A stretch of DNA of 45,133 nt from Bacteroidia bacterium (GTDB lineage Bacteria > Bacteroidota > Bacteroidia > Bacteroidales > Prolixibacteraceae): contig JAPLDS010000015.1 of NCBI GenBank assembly GCA_026391295.1, positions 1-45,133 of the forward strand, read 5' to 3'. Both the position numbers and the translations under genes were made by a program. Position 1 is the stretch's first letter. Every line of letters starts with the position of its first letter. Shown here piece after piece: positions 1 to 9,865 of this stretch. Under the pieces are notes generated by a model. The model was not told where the DNA came from, made no database searches, and worked only from the letters and a program-made list of their open reading frames with translations.

Positions 1-2689
1 CTCGTTCAACTTCCTCATCATCCATGTCTGGTCCTTTCTCAATCTTGCGCCAGTCAATTGTCCGATTGTATTTCTTCATCGCTAGATCGGCATCAAATAT
101 ACGAGAATCGTGCTTTTCTAGTGTGTAAGGTGTAAAATCAGGCTTGTCGGTAAAGAAATCTTGCAATAACGAGGCCGTCACATCAAACTGATTAACATAG
201 TTGACGTTTAAAATGTTGTAAATAGTTTTTAGAATGGAGCCAAAATTCGCGTGATTATGTGACACATAACCCTTTTTCACGTAGGGTCCTTCCATCATCA
301 AAACGGAACGATGAGCATCGATGTGATCACTACCCCCTTGTGGATCGTCTTCGGTAATGATCACCAGCATATTCTTCCAGTATTTAGTCCGCGACAAGAA
401 ATGCAAGATTCGACCTACGGCAAGGTCATTGTCAACCATAAATGAGTGAGGATAGAAGTAACCATCTTGAGGTCGCACCCCTGCCCCATGGTCATTTGGA
501 ACCTGCATGGTTAAGAGTGATGGGAGTTTTTCTTTCCCTTTGATCCACTTCTCTGTAAACTCTTTTTCAAACTGATCCATTCGATATTGATCAGGGATAT
601 TGGTATTAAAACCTGCATAATTATGACTAGTCCTGGTGAAAAGAGCTTTTTGCATCGGAACCATCACCCGATGGGCCGCACCCGTATTTACATCGCTCCA
701 CTCTTCGCGAACATGGGCCGTTTCATTTGCCTGCCCAAAATTATAAAAGGAAACTTTAGCTCGCTCTAGGGCCTCCCACAATCCCCCAATTTCAGCATAA
801 TCTTCCGGATCCATGCTTCCAGTGGTACCCGGATGCCTGCGACCAGGAGCCGAAGAGAAAAGTTTTGTCGTTTTTGAAACACTTGAATTCACCTCAACCC
901 ACTCATTAGGGATAACACCTGCGAGCCAATGATGACCATGAATCGAGGCGTCACTATCGCAATAGTAATTATCAGAGAATGCAAATTGTTTTGCTGCTTT
1001 AATATGGTTTGGACTTATCCTGAGATTTGGAAATTTCTTGCGCAACGTATCCGGAAGCGTATATTCACAGTTGACGCCAAATCGAGCCAAGGTACTGTCA
1101 CCCGTAGCATTGGTCAATTGACCAAAAATCTCGTCATAGGTGCGATTTTCCTTCGTGATATATACAATATACTTGATTGGTGACTTCCGAAGACCCGGCA
1201 ATGGAGGCAATGGATTTTTATCATCAATCACTGATTTCTGAACAAATGTATTATCTATAGATTGCTGTGTAAGGACTTTTAACTGAGCGGCATCAGGAAC
1301 AGCAATTTTCTGAAAACTACCCAACTGAATATCTCCAACATAATCACCTTGAATTGGTTCTACAAAGCCCTTTCCTCCATTAGGACCCGCACCTAATCCT
1401 CGACAAGTCGTCGCATATAGTTCCTTCTCATCTTTCGACAGAAGCACCCGTGTTGGACCCCATCCGGATGGAATTAATCCTTTTGTCGTTCTGCTCTGAA
1501 CATCTATAACGGCCACTGCGTTAAACCCAAGAAGCGCCACATACAATGTTTTCTCATCCCGACTCAGGGTCAAACCAAAGGGTAATAAACCCCGATAATG
1601 ATCAATACGAGCATCCACTTTAATAGAAATATGTCCTAAGATCTTGTGATTCTTATAATCCAGAACAGAGATATTATCGTTAGAGGCATTTGTAACGTAG
1701 GCCAGATTAGTCCCCACAGCGATCGAATTTGGACTTGCACCACCAACAACCTCTGCACCTTCCACCATATGCCCAATCTGATGACCAGTTTTAAACTTAT
1801 CCATCACCTGATTGGTCTTTAGATCGATGGTAAACACGCTCATCGCATCAGGACTAAGCGGACTGCCCAATCCCGGAATCTGACGACCTTCTACTACTGT
1901 TCCATTGATCGACTCCTTGGTATTGTCACCATATGGATGATGAGAGATCAGCAACGAATCAAGGTTCTTCGGCGTTGCGCCTGTGATTAACGGATAAGAA
2001 TACACACCCACATTGGCGACAAAGGCAGTCTTGTGATCAGGGCTTAAAGAGAGTCCAAATGGCTGGCGGCCGACAGGGATCGAGGCGGTTATCTTTTTCG
2101 TGGTCAAATCGATTCGAACCATTCTAAAGTTAGCACGATCAAGCACAAGTAATTCATTGTTCTCTTCATTTAGAACTAAATCGGAGGTAAAGCTGTCGAC
2201 GTAATCTTCATTTGCGACGGAGCCATTCAAAGAGATTGAATCGAGTCGTTCGAGTTTTTGAATGTCGTAAAGAATAACCGAACCATTATCTCCTCCACTG
2301 AGATAAATAGTCTTTGAATCTTTGGCAAAAGCCACACCCAAATAAGACCCATGTGACAAGGGTGACTTTATTTTATTGTCATAACTAGGAACACGGATCG
2401 TTGCCAAGGAAGGTAAATCAACGATCGTAAATACCCCATTATGCAAGGCTACGGATTTCGTCCCATCGGGCGATATCGCGAGGCCATAAGGATCGTTGGT
2501 GATTCGAATAAAATCGCCAGCGGGAGTCAAAAATCTTCCACTGGGTAAGATTGTTGTCCCCTTCTCATTGATCACTGCAAATTTATTGGCTGCAGGGACT
2601 GCTAAGATTTCAACTTGTTTTTGTGAATAGCTCTTTTCTGAAAAAATAGAGAGCAGAGCTAAAAATATAATACTTGAAAATAATCTCAT
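1..2689 (-). CDS. YncE-like beta-propeller / alkaline phosphatase-superfamily phosphoesterase, intact copy (3' end cut by window edge)
   Basis: A secreted two-domain protein read from ATG at 2689-2687; about 896 codons are visible and the stop lies just beyond the left edge. It starts with a signal peptide (MRLFSSIIFLALLS). Residues about 40-440 carry repeated propeller blades with YVTN-like strands (SPDGTKSVALHNG, LSPDHKTAFVANVG, LSRDEKTLYVALLG). Residues about 500-890 are a PF04185-like phosphoesterase with KENRTYDEIFG near 515, VPNDHGAG near 731, then VDNDLAVGRI and TEDDPQGGSDHIDAHR, the expected metal-site region. The family hydrolyses phosphate esters; the substrate is unknown. It begins 11 nt after the DUF3748 gene and is probably the last gene of the operon led by the esterase at 7998. 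It is closely similar throughout to the broken copy at 4094-6779 and keeps the segment lost there, so it is probably the functional paralogue. Confidence 0.88.
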   Translation of the reverse strand, partial: MRLFSSIIFLALLSIFSEKSYSQKQVEILAVPAANKFAVINEKGTTILPSGRFLTPAGDFIRITNDPYGLAISPDGTKSVALHNGVFTIVDLPSLATIRVPSYDNKIKSPLSHGSYLGVAFAKDSKTIYLSGGDNGSVILYDIQKLERLDSISLNGSVANEDYVDSFTSDLVLNEENNELLVLDRANFRMVRIDLTTKKITASIPVGRQPFGLSLSPDHKTAFVANVGVYSYPLITGATPKNLDSLLISHHPYGDNTKESINGTVVEGRQIPGLGSPLSPDAMSVFTIDLKTNQVMDKFKTGHQIGHMVEGAEVVGGASPNSIAVGTNLAYVTNASNDNISVLDYKNHKILGHISIKVDARIDHYRGLLPFGLTLSRDEKTLYVALLGFNAVAVIDVQSRTTKGLIPSGWGPTRVLLSKDEKELYATTCRGLGAGPNGGKGFVEPIQGDYVGDIQLGSFQKIAVPDAAQLKVLTQQSIDNTFVQKSVIDDKNPLPPLPGLRKSPIKYIVYITKENRTYDEIFGQLTNATGDSTLARFGVNCEYTLPDTLRKKFPNLRISPNHIKAAKQFAFSDNYYCDSDASIHGHHWLAGVIPNEWVEVNSSVSKTTKLFSSAPGRRHPGTTGSMDPEDYAEIGGLWEALERAKVSFYNFGQANETAHVREEWSDVNTGAAHRVMVPMQKALFTRTSHNYAGFNTNIPDQYRMDQFEKEFTEKWIKGKEKLPSLLTMQVPNDHGAGVRPQDGYFYPHSFMVDNDLAVGRILHFLSRTKYWKNMLVIITEDDPQGGSDHIDAHRSVLMMEGPYVKKGYVSHNHANFGSILKTIYNILNVNYVNQFDVTASLLQDFFTDKPDFTPYTLEKHDSRIFDADLAMKKYNRTIDWRKIEKGPDMDDEEVER

Positions 2690-2700
2690 TCGTTAAATAG

Positions 2701-4074
2701 TTAATCTAATTTCACAACAAAAATTTGTTGTTTAGTCTCTTTTTTGCCCTCTATAGGGATCAATCGATTATACGCTAATATCTTTTCATCATTCGACCAA
2801 ACTAGATTTGAAAGCGGCTTTTCGCTCTTGGCAGTAATCTGCTTAACTCGCTGCTCAAATGGACGATCAGAAACTTCGGTGAGCACAATGCTGTTATCCC
2901 AGATGTATAAAATATGTTGGTTGTCTTTCGACCAGCGGACGGCTCCCTGAACATCCGTTGGGTGATTTGTTAGTTGAATTGGACTTCCTCCGGCAGGAGC
3001 GATTCCAAACACTTGTTTTACCCCATTCTGATCAGCTGCGATGAAAGAGATTAGCTTTCCATCGGGTGATGAGCGAACAACTCCTCCGCATCCTGGGAAT
3101 TTCGTATCTGCAGTATGGGTTAATCGACGCTGAACGGTCCCTTTAGGAGGCATAGGAAATGTTGTGCGAGTCCCTTCTAAGGGTCCAAATTCACCAGGAA
3201 CATTAAGTGAGTCAGGTATATCGACCACAAAAAGTTCGTCAACTGGCTTTCCATCTTTATTATTAACTTTTCCAATAAAAGCTCGTGCCACCTGAAGTGT
3301 GCCATCGGGTTTTGTATATCCAGAAGTTCCAATCCAGCTATCAGAAGCAGCATTGCTGATCTCGTCACTGCCTGGTTTAGGATCGGGAACAACACGAACA
3401 ACAACTGCACTATACCAAGTTCCTGGAACGTTTTCATCGGGTTGACCAGGATGTACTGTTACGCGGTGACGGTTATTAGATACGGCAATGGTACGCAAGT
3501 TCCATTTAATACCTGTTGAGTCTTCAAATTTCTTCATAATCGCATCGTTGTAGGTATAGCCTACCCATTTTCCATCTCTACTCCATTCGTGACGGTGTGT
3601 TCCGCCTCTTAAAGCACCAGGAGAATAAGGGAAAGTGATGTCGCGAGCATCCATTAGGATCGGAACATTAGGATTGTTATCATCCACCATCACACCCGTA
3701 CGACGCCATTGTTGATAAGGATTTTCTGCCGAGCAGACTTCTAAGCCATGAATAAAAATCACTCGGTTAGTCAATGGATTATAACTTGCCGCTCCTGCAC
3801 CTGGACCAAAGTCGTGGTTGTCTTTAACGCCAAACAATACTTGGTTCTCGCCAGTTTCAATGTTTATGCGCTCCACCGATGGACTCCCTCCGATACCGCC
3901 AATGCCCGTTCGAGTATCATAGACAAGCCACTTTCCATCCGGAGAAAAATTGTCATTATTATCAAGATCATGATTCTTAGAAGAGTCATTCGTAAGTTGA
4001 ATTTCTGTTTTAAGAGCTACAGGTTTGGCACATGCAGCAAGCACCAAAAACCCAAGCAAAATTTTATAGTTCAT
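2701..4074 (-). CDS. DUF3748 (YidR-like) TolB-type beta-propeller lipoprotein
   Basis: Reads as a 457-residue exported lipoprotein from ATG at 4074: MNYKILLGFLVLAACAKP has a good lipobox (LAAC). An in-frame ATG at 4107 would add 11 charged residues (IKNKRTKLK) and overlap the preceding gene, so the inner start is preferred. The body has propeller-like strands with SPDGKWLVYDTRTG near the N-terminus, HRHEWSRDGKWVGYTYND in the middle and SSPDGKLISF and WSKDNQHILYIWD towards the end. The NDNFSPDG..VYDTR opening is typical of the DUF3748/YidR family, whose biochemical role is not established. It sits between two paralogous phosphoesterase genes, 11 nt before the downstream one and overlapping or abutting the upstream one, so it is co-transcribed with them. 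It may be an oligogalacturonide-lyase-like or scaffold propeller; no catalytic residues could be assigned. Confidence 0.8.
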   Translation of the reverse strand: MNYKILLGFLVLAACAKPVALKTEIQLTNDSSKNHDLDNNDNFSPDGKWLVYDTRTGIGGIGGSPSVERINIETGENQVLFGVKDNHDFGPGAGAASYNPLTNRVIFIHGLEVCSAENPYQQWRRTGVMVDDNNPNVPILMDARDITFPYSPGALRGGTHRHEWSRDGKWVGYTYNDAIMKKFEDSTGIKWNLRTIAVSNNRHRVTVHPGQPDENVPGTWYSAVVVRVVPDPKPGSDEISNAASDSWIGTSGYTKPDGTLQVARAFIGKVNNKDGKPVDELFVVDIPDSLNVPGEFGPLEGTRTTFPMPPKGTVQRRLTHTADTKFPGCGGVVRSSPDGKLISFIAADQNGVKQVFGIAPAGGSPIQLTNHPTDVQGAVRWSKDNQHILYIWDNSIVLTEVSDRPFEQRVKQITAKSEKPLSNLVWSNDEKILAYNRLIPIEGKKETKQQIFVVKLD

Positions 4075-4093
4075 CGGTTTTAATTTAGTTCGT

Positions 4094-6779
4094 TTATTTT
4101 TTATCATGCTCTAAGCGTTCATTTTCCTCATCATCCATATCTGGTCCTTTCTCAATCTTTTGCCAGTCGATGGTTTTATTGTATCTCTTCATCGCTAAAT
4201 CAGCATTAAATATGCGAGAATCATGCTTCTCTAGCGTATATGGAGTAAAGTCAGGTTTGTCGGTAAAGAAATCTTGAAGTAAAGAGGCGGTCACATCAAA
4301 CTGATTCACATACTTAACATTTAAAATATTGTATATCGTCTTTAGGATAGATCCAAAATTAGCATGATTATGAGACACATAGCCCATTTTAACATACGGA
4401 CCTTCCATCATTAAAATGGATCGATGCGCATCGATATGATCGCTTCCACCTTGCGGATCGTCCTCTGTAATAATGACAAGCATCTGTTTCCAATACTTTG
4501 TCCGAGAGAGGAAATGTAAGATTCGACCAACGGCATGGATAGAAATAGCCATCAGCAGGTCTCTTCCCTGCACAGTGATCGTTAGGTACTTGCATGGCTA
4601 AGAATGAGGGAAGTTTTTCTCTCCCTTTGATCCATCTATCCGTAAACTCCTTCTCAAATTGATCCATCCGATATTGGTCTGGAATATTGAGATTAAAGCC
4701 GGCATAATTTAGACTAGTTCGCTTGAAGAGTGCTTTTTGCATCGGCACCATAACGACATGAGAAGCTCCGGTCTTGGTGTCATACCACTCATCGCGAACA
4801 TGAGCTGTTTCATTCGCTTCACCAAAATTATAAAACGAGACTTTCGATCGCTCCAACGCTTCCCACAATCCACCAATCTCACCAAAATCCTCCGGATCAA
4901 CTGCTCCACCAGTTCCTGGCCAGCGACGTCCCGGAGCCGAAGAGAATAGTTTTGCGGTTTTTGTCGTAGCCGCATTCGCTTCGACCCACTCATTAGGCAA
5001 CACACCCACCATCCAATGATGACCATGAATAGAAGCATCACTGTCGCAGTAATAATTATCTGAAAAGGCAAACTGCTTGGCAGCCTTAATATGGTTTGGA
5101 CTTATTCGCAGGTTCGCTAGTCTTTTTCTTGCGGTGTCAGGGAACATATATTCACAGTTAATGCCAAATCGAGACAAGGTACTGTCACCTGCCGCATTTT
5201 TCAATTGTCCAAATACTTCATCGTACGTGCGATTTTCTTTGGTGATATAGACCACATATTTAATGGGTGATTTTCGAATACCAGGCAATGGAGGCAATGG
5301 ATTTTTATCATCAACAACAGACTTTTGAACGAACGTATTGTCAATAGATTGTTTGGTATAATCAGCCAGCTGAGCGACACTTGGAATAATCACCTTATGA
5401 AAACTACCAAGCTGAATATCGCTGATAAAACTCCCCTGCGGTGGAGTAATAAACCCTTTTCCACCATTCGGCCCAGCACCTAATCCTCGACAAGTGGTGA
5501 TGTACAATTCGCTTTCGTCATTAGATAGTAGCACACGTGTTGGACCCCATCCAGAAGGAATCAACCCTTTAGTCATTTGACTTTGAACATCAATAACAGC
5601 CACTGCATTAAAACCTAGAAGTGCGACATACAATGTTTTTTCATCACGGCTTAGGGTTAATCCAAATGGCAATAATCCACGATAATGATCAATTCGGGGA
5701 TCAACTTTAATCGGAATATGACCGATGATCTTATGGTTTTTATAATCAAGGATGGAAATATTATCGTTGGTTGCATTTGAGACATATGCCAAGTTTGAGC
5801 CAACGGCGATCGAATTCGGACTTGCACCACCCACAACCTCGGCATCCTCTACCATATGCCCAATTTGATGACCAGTCTTAAACTTATCGATCACCAAGTT
5901 TTTCTTCAGGTCGATAGTAAATACACTCATCGCATCGGGGTGCAGTGGACTACCCACACCTGGGATTTTGCGACCTTCAATAACTGTTCCATTTATCGAC
6001 TCTTTGGTATTATCACCATATGGAAATTGAGATATCATGATCGAATCAAAATTTGCAGGCGTGGTGCCAGTGATTAGCGGATAGGAGTACATCCCCACAT
6101 TAGCCACAAAAGCTGTTTGATGATCTGGACTTAAAGCAAGACCGAATGGCTGGCGCCCAACGGGTATAGAGGCTGTGATTTTCTTAGTCGTTAAGTCGAT
6201 ACGAACCATCCTAAAATTACCCTTGTCCAAAACAAGAAGTTCATTATTGGATTCATTTAAAATCAGATCAGAAGTAAAACTATCGACGTACTCCTTGCCT
6301 GATACAACTCCATTTAATGAGATTGAATCAAGTCGCGCTAGCTTTTGAATATCATAACTTATGACCGCTCCATTATCACCCCCACTGAGGTAAATAGTTT
6401 TAGAATCTTTTGCAAAGGCAACGCCAAGAAAGGAGCCTTTTGACAAAGGAGATTTTAGTTTCTTGTCGTAGCTAGGAACACGGGTTGCAGCCATTGACTT
6501 GACGTCAATAATTGTAAAAACACCGTTGTGCAGGGTGACCGCCTTTGTTCCATCAGGCGAGAGAGCCAAGCCATAAGGACCATCCGTAATTAATAGCGAA
6601 GAGCCGGCGGGCTTAACGAGTCTGCCACTAGGAAGAATCGAAATGCCTGATTGGTTTATCTCAGTAAATCGATCCCCGGCTGGCACCGTTAACAGGTCAA
6701 CCTTTTTCTGTGAAAATACCGATCCACAAAAAACACTTAGAAATAGAATTAGTAAAGAGACACTTTTTAGTCTTGTCAT
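4094..6779 (-). pseudogene. YncE-like propeller / phosphoesterase, frameshifted paralogue of the gene at 1-2689
   Basis: Starts at ATG 6779 with a signal peptide (MTRLKSVSLLILFLSVFCGS) and follows the paralogue at 1-2689 closely for about 748 residues, including KENRTYDEVFG near 515 and VPNDH near 731. Then the frame changes: homology continues in another frame (AVGRILHFLSRTKYW onward) to the stop at 4094. Compared with the intact copy, 26 nt are missing between positions 4535 and 4536, matching 423-448 of the intact copy. Restoring 26 nt makes 2,712 nt, exactly 904 codons. The lost stretch encodes HSFMVDNDLA, part of the conserved DND region before the metal-site motif. The intact copy has AGG at both deletion borders, which fits slippage. 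The upstream frame runs on to 4389 with unrelated residues. The product should be inactive unless this is an assembly error. It starts 46 nt after the esterase stop, in the same operon. Confidence 0.85.
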
Positions 6780-6825
6780 TTATTGCCTGCGATATATTCG
6801 TTCAAGAAGAAAAATAAAATTTAGA

Positions 6826-7998
6826 TTATTTTATTTTCAAATAATCTAGTACAGCCTGGTTTCCTTGTAAGGCATTGGCAGGCATCGGATGCTCATCATT
6901 AAATACCCGAAGTTCGTCCTCTGGAAGATAGGTTATAAAGCTCTCATCGAATCCCAAGGTATTTGGGACTTTTCCACTATTTAATTTAAGGTGATGTGCC
7001 AAGAAATTATAGGCCGCACCTCGCTTGTTGTAACCATAATCATGCACTTCCGCAGGGAAATGGACATTCTCGATGCGATTTTCTCCATCGTATAATGCAT
7101 AAACTTTTTGAATATAAGGATATTCAACACGTGGGGTATTTCTAGTCCAATCGTTACCATCCGAGATGATCAACATAGGACGCGGAGCACACAGGGCGGC
7201 AATCTCAACATTGCTAGTTTGATGCGATTTGCTTTTATGAATTGGCATTCCACTCTCGCAGGTGCAACCACCAAAGAAATGCGCAGAGACCATCACCGCA
7301 GGAACTGAAACTTTAATTCGATTATCGATTGCGGTTAGCACAAATGTCTGCGTTCCTCCTCCAGACTCCCCGGTGATACCAATCCGTTCAGCATCAACAT
7401 CAGGACGAGAGATTAGATAATCAAGCACTCGACGGCTATTGTACGTTTGCAACAATAACGCGATCGGAATATCATGCGTCACCTGTTTTGCATCGGCATA
7501 ACCAACCATATCATAAGCAAAAACTATTGCTCCCATGCGAGCGAGTACCGCACAACGAGCCTGCACCTCAGCCATCAATCGTCTGTTTTTCCAATGACCA
7601 TGAGGACTTAGAATAGCTGCGCACTTATTGGTGGCTTTGTCAGGACGGTAGATATTCCCGGTGATATAAAACCCAGGGAAACTCTCAATAGCAACATTTT
7701 CAACAATATATCCGTCACCCTTAAACGTATGTGTAACCAATAACTTAAAATCATTTCCACCTTGAGGCATCTGGTTCAGTTTCATCCCCTCGATAATACC
7801 AGTCCGAATGATCGCAGCACGCTTTTCCCATGAAGCCTTGTCATGCCAGGTGGAAGCAAATTGCTTCAACATTTTATTCCCTTGATCTTCAGTCCAAAAT
7901 GCACCCTGACACAAGAAATTTTCTTGCGCAATAACATTCGCATTTAGACCAATAAAAATGGCAATTAATGCATATTTAAATCCATTTGAAATTTTCAT
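6826..7998 (-). CDS. Secreted alpha/beta hydrolase (acetylxylan esterase / Abhydrolase_7-like)
   Basis: A 390-residue exported serine hydrolase, probably an esterase removing acyl groups from a glycan, though the substrate is not shown. The start is ATG 7998 (MKISNGFKYALIAIFIGLNANVIAQ, a signal peptide); a TTG nine bases upstream is possible but less likely. The catalytic triad can be proposed from the sequence: Ser212 in the nucleophile elbow GESGGG, Asp280 or Asp283 in APRPMLIISDGNDW, and His319 in AEVHDYGYN. A conserved SPHGHW segment near 131 probably contributes to the oxyanion hole. It is the first gene of the leftward operon that continues into the phosphoesterase copies. A Bacteroidetes-like -7 box (8078-8085) and an upstream element shared with the 23268 promoter precede it. 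Peptidase activity (prolyl-oligopeptidase relatives) is an alternative. Confidence 0.78.
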   Translation of the reverse strand: MKISNGFKYALIAIFIGLNANVIAQENFLCQGAFWTEDQGNKMLKQFASTWHDKASWEKRAAIIRTGIIEGMKLNQMPQGGNDFKLLVTHTFKGDGYIVENVAIESFPGFYITGNIYRPDKATNKCAAILSPHGHWKNRRLMAEVQARCAVLARMGAIVFAYDMVGYADAKQVTHDIPIALLLQTYNSRRVLDYLISRPDVDAERIGITGESGGGTQTFVLTAIDNRIKVSVPAVMVSAHFFGGCTCESGMPIHKSKSHQTSNVEIAALCAPRPMLIISDGNDWTRNTPRVEYPYIQKVYALYDGENRIENVHFPAEVHDYGYNKRGAAYNFLAHHLKLNSGKVPNTLGFDESFITYLPEDELRVFNDEHPMPANALQGNQAVLDYLKIK

Positions 7999-8077
7999 AA
8001 TAACCAAATTTAGTCAGTTCGTTCTCACTTAAATTTATTCGTTCAATTACCAAAAAAACTTAGATTGGAAATAGCTA

Positions 8078-8085
8078 AAAATATA
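8078..8085 (-). promoter_or_regulatory. Candidate -7 box of the esterase/phosphoesterase operon
   Basis: Read on the minus strand this is TATATTTT, seven of eight positions of the Bacteroidetes consensus TAnnTTTG. It lies 80 nt before the ATG at 7998. No clear TTTG is found at -33, but a GTATTTA sits 12 nt upstream, as also occurs (14 nt upstream) at the 23268 promoter. Confidence 0.5.
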
Positions 8086-8111
8086 ATCAGTGGAGGCTAA
8101 ATACTTATGCT

Positions 8112-8137
8112 ATTTTGCATAAAGCACATTAAATATT
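8112..8137 (-). promoter_or_regulatory. Putative operator, shared with 23349-23374
   Basis: A 26-nt block matches the block at 23349-23374 at 24 of 26 positions; the plus-strand core is AAAGCACATTAAATATT. Extending it to 8098 gives 33 identities in 40. It starts 26 nt upstream of the minus-strand -7 box, a usual position for an activator site. The same intergenic space (8001-8200) also precedes the plus-strand GH20 gene, so it might act both ways, but its spacing to the plus-strand start codon differs between the two loci. The regulator is unknown. Confidence 0.55.
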
Positions 8138-8200
8138 AACCCTAAAAATATTATTGCAAAAAACGTTTAATTTTACCCCAAACTTAAACAAACTTAGACG

Positions 8201-9865
8201 ATGAAAACCTCTATTTTATTCACTACAATACTATTCATATTTTTTGCAACTCCATCAATCGTGATGAGTATGGAGGCTAAAAAAGCACTTATTCCGGCTC
8301 CTGTGTCGGCAATTTGGGGCACTGGAACTTTTACCTTTTCAGGACATACCAAGATCCTAGTCTTGCCTTTGAATGAGCAGACTCGGTTATCCGCAGAACT
8401 ACTTGCAGCATTGGTGAGAAATCCCACTGGCAAAAACTTAACCATTGCGCAGGGAGATAAACCTGCAAAGGGCTCGGTATTTATGACCATTGATGGCTCA
8501 ATAAATAATAATGAAGGGTATGTCTTAGAGGTCACCACGAAAGGAGTTACCATTCGTGCAAAGAGTGCAGTGGGCCTATTTTATGCCGTGCAAACGATTC
8601 GTCAATTATTGCCAGAAGATGTTGAGAAAGCAGAATTAGTAGCAAACCTAAATCTTTCAATACCGGCATGTTCCATTACAGATGAGCCTCGCTTTGCCTA
8701 TCGGGGGATGCATCTTGATGTAGGACGCCATCTGTTTCCGGTTAAAAATATCAAGCGTTACATCGATATGCTTGCCATGCACAAGATGAATAATTTTCAT
8801 TGGCACTTGACCGAAGATCAAGGTTGGAGAATTGAGATTAAAAAATACCCTAAGCTAACAGAGATTGGGGCTTATAGAAAAGAGACTGTGGCGGGGTTAC
8901 AAAAGAAAACTGGGAACACCTTCGACGGAATACCTTACGGTGGTTTTTACAGTCAGAATGAGATCCGAGAAGTGGTGGCCTATGCAAAAGCAAAGTTCAT
9001 CACTATAATTCCTGAGATTGAAATGCCTGGTCATTCGATAGCTGCGTTAACGGCTTATCCTGAGCTATCATGCACCGGCGGTCCATTTGAAGTGCGTAAA
9101 CTTTGGGGCGTCGAAGAGGATGTATTCTGTGCCGGAAACGATCGGGTGTTTGGGTTTGTTGAAGATGTGCTAACCGAGGTTATGGAGCTCTTTCCATCAC
9201 AATACATTCATATTGGCGGTGACGAATGTCCGAAGAAACGATGGAAAGAGTGTCCTAAATGTCAAAAGCGGATCAAAGAGCAAGGGCTGAAAGATGAGTT
9301 AGAGTTACAGAGCTATTTTATTCGACGCATCGAAAAGTTTGTCAGTTCGAAAGGTCGTAATATCATCGGATGGGATGAGATCTTAGAAGGTGGTCTGGCG
9401 CCTGGTGCAACGGTCATGTCGTGGAGAGGCGAAGAGGGTGGCATCGCTGCGGCGAAATCAGGTCATGATGTTATTATGACTCCAGGGAAATATACCTATT
9501 TCTGTTATTATCAATGTGAAGACCGAACCAATCAGCCGATCGCACTTGGCGGCTACGTTCCGTTAGAACTAACTTACAGCTACGATCCATTACCCAAAGA
9601 GCTTTCAGCCATAGAACAGAAACATATCTTGGGATTGGAAGGGTGTTTATGGACTGAGCAAATTCAGACTCCTGAACTTCTGGAATATATGGCGTATCCC
9701 CGAACATTTGCGATTGCCGAGACAGGTTGGTCGCCAGCTAATCTAAAGAATTTCGATAGTTTCGTTAAACGGATCACAGAGATGCACAAACGATATGATG
9801 CAATCGGAGTTAAATATTATACCGGCGAATACCGAGATACGAAAGCTTTAAAAGAGAAAAAATAA
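8201..9865 (+). CDS. GH20 beta-N-acetylhexosaminidase, secreted
   Basis: A 554-residue exo-acting hexosaminidase that would remove terminal beta-linked GlcNAc or GalNAc from glycans by substrate-assisted catalysis, as known for GH20. It has a signal peptide (MKTSILFTTILFIFFATPS), a GH20b-type N-terminal domain (about 30-160) and a catalytic TIM barrel (about 165-510). Conserved features are YRGMHLDVGRHLFP at about 167, MNNFHWHLTEDQGWRIEI at about 196 and the signature HIGGDECPK, with Asp341 and Glu342 as the catalytic pair. Length is usual for a single-domain Bacteroidetes GH20. It is transcribed alone on the plus strand, divergent from the esterase, and ends one base before a strong terminator. 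Arginine codons are mostly CGN, unlike the sulfatase gene downstream. In context it probably exposes mannose for the GH92 enzymes. Confidence 0.95.
   Translation: MKTSILFTTILFIFFATPSIVMSMEAKKALIPAPVSAIWGTGTFTFSGHTKILVLPLNEQTRLSAELLAALVRNPTGKNLTIAQGDKPAKGSVFMTIDGSINNNEGYVLEVTTKGVTIRAKSAVGLFYAVQTIRQLLPEDVEKAELVANLNLSIPACSITDEPRFAYRGMHLDVGRHLFPVKNIKRYIDMLAMHKMNNFHWHLTEDQGWRIEIKKYPKLTEIGAYRKETVAGLQKKTGNTFDGIPYGGFYSQNEIREVVAYAKAKFITIIPEIEMPGHSIAALTAYPELSCTGGPFEVRKLWGVEEDVFCAGNDRVFGFVEDVLTEVMELFPSQYIHIGGDECPKKRWKECPKCQKRIKEQGLKDELELQSYFIRRIEKFVSSKGRNIIGWDEILEGGLAPGATVMSWRGEEGGIAAAKSGHDVIMTPGKYTYFCYYQCEDRTNQPIALGGYVPLELTYSYDPLPKELSAIEQKHILGLEGCLWTEQIQTPELLEYMAYPRTFAIAETGWSPANLKNFDSFVKRITEMHKRYDAIGVKYYTGEYRDTKALKEKK

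Noticed and set aside
4520-4560. Programmed ribosomal frameshift in the phosphoesterase
   Set aside because: No slippery heptamer with downstream structure was seen, and 26 nt coding conserved residues are absent compared with the paralogue; a deletion explains it.
4094-4573. Separate 159-residue gene beginning MQGRDLLMAIS
   Set aside because: From about residue 15 it is the continuation of the phosphoesterase in another frame; it has no signal peptide and is the 3' part of the broken gene.
8089-8101. 13-nt word AGTGGAGGCTAAA that also occurs, inverted, near 20365 inside the end of a GH92 gene
   Set aside because: One copy is coding sequence, the flanks do not match and the word is short; chance is likely.
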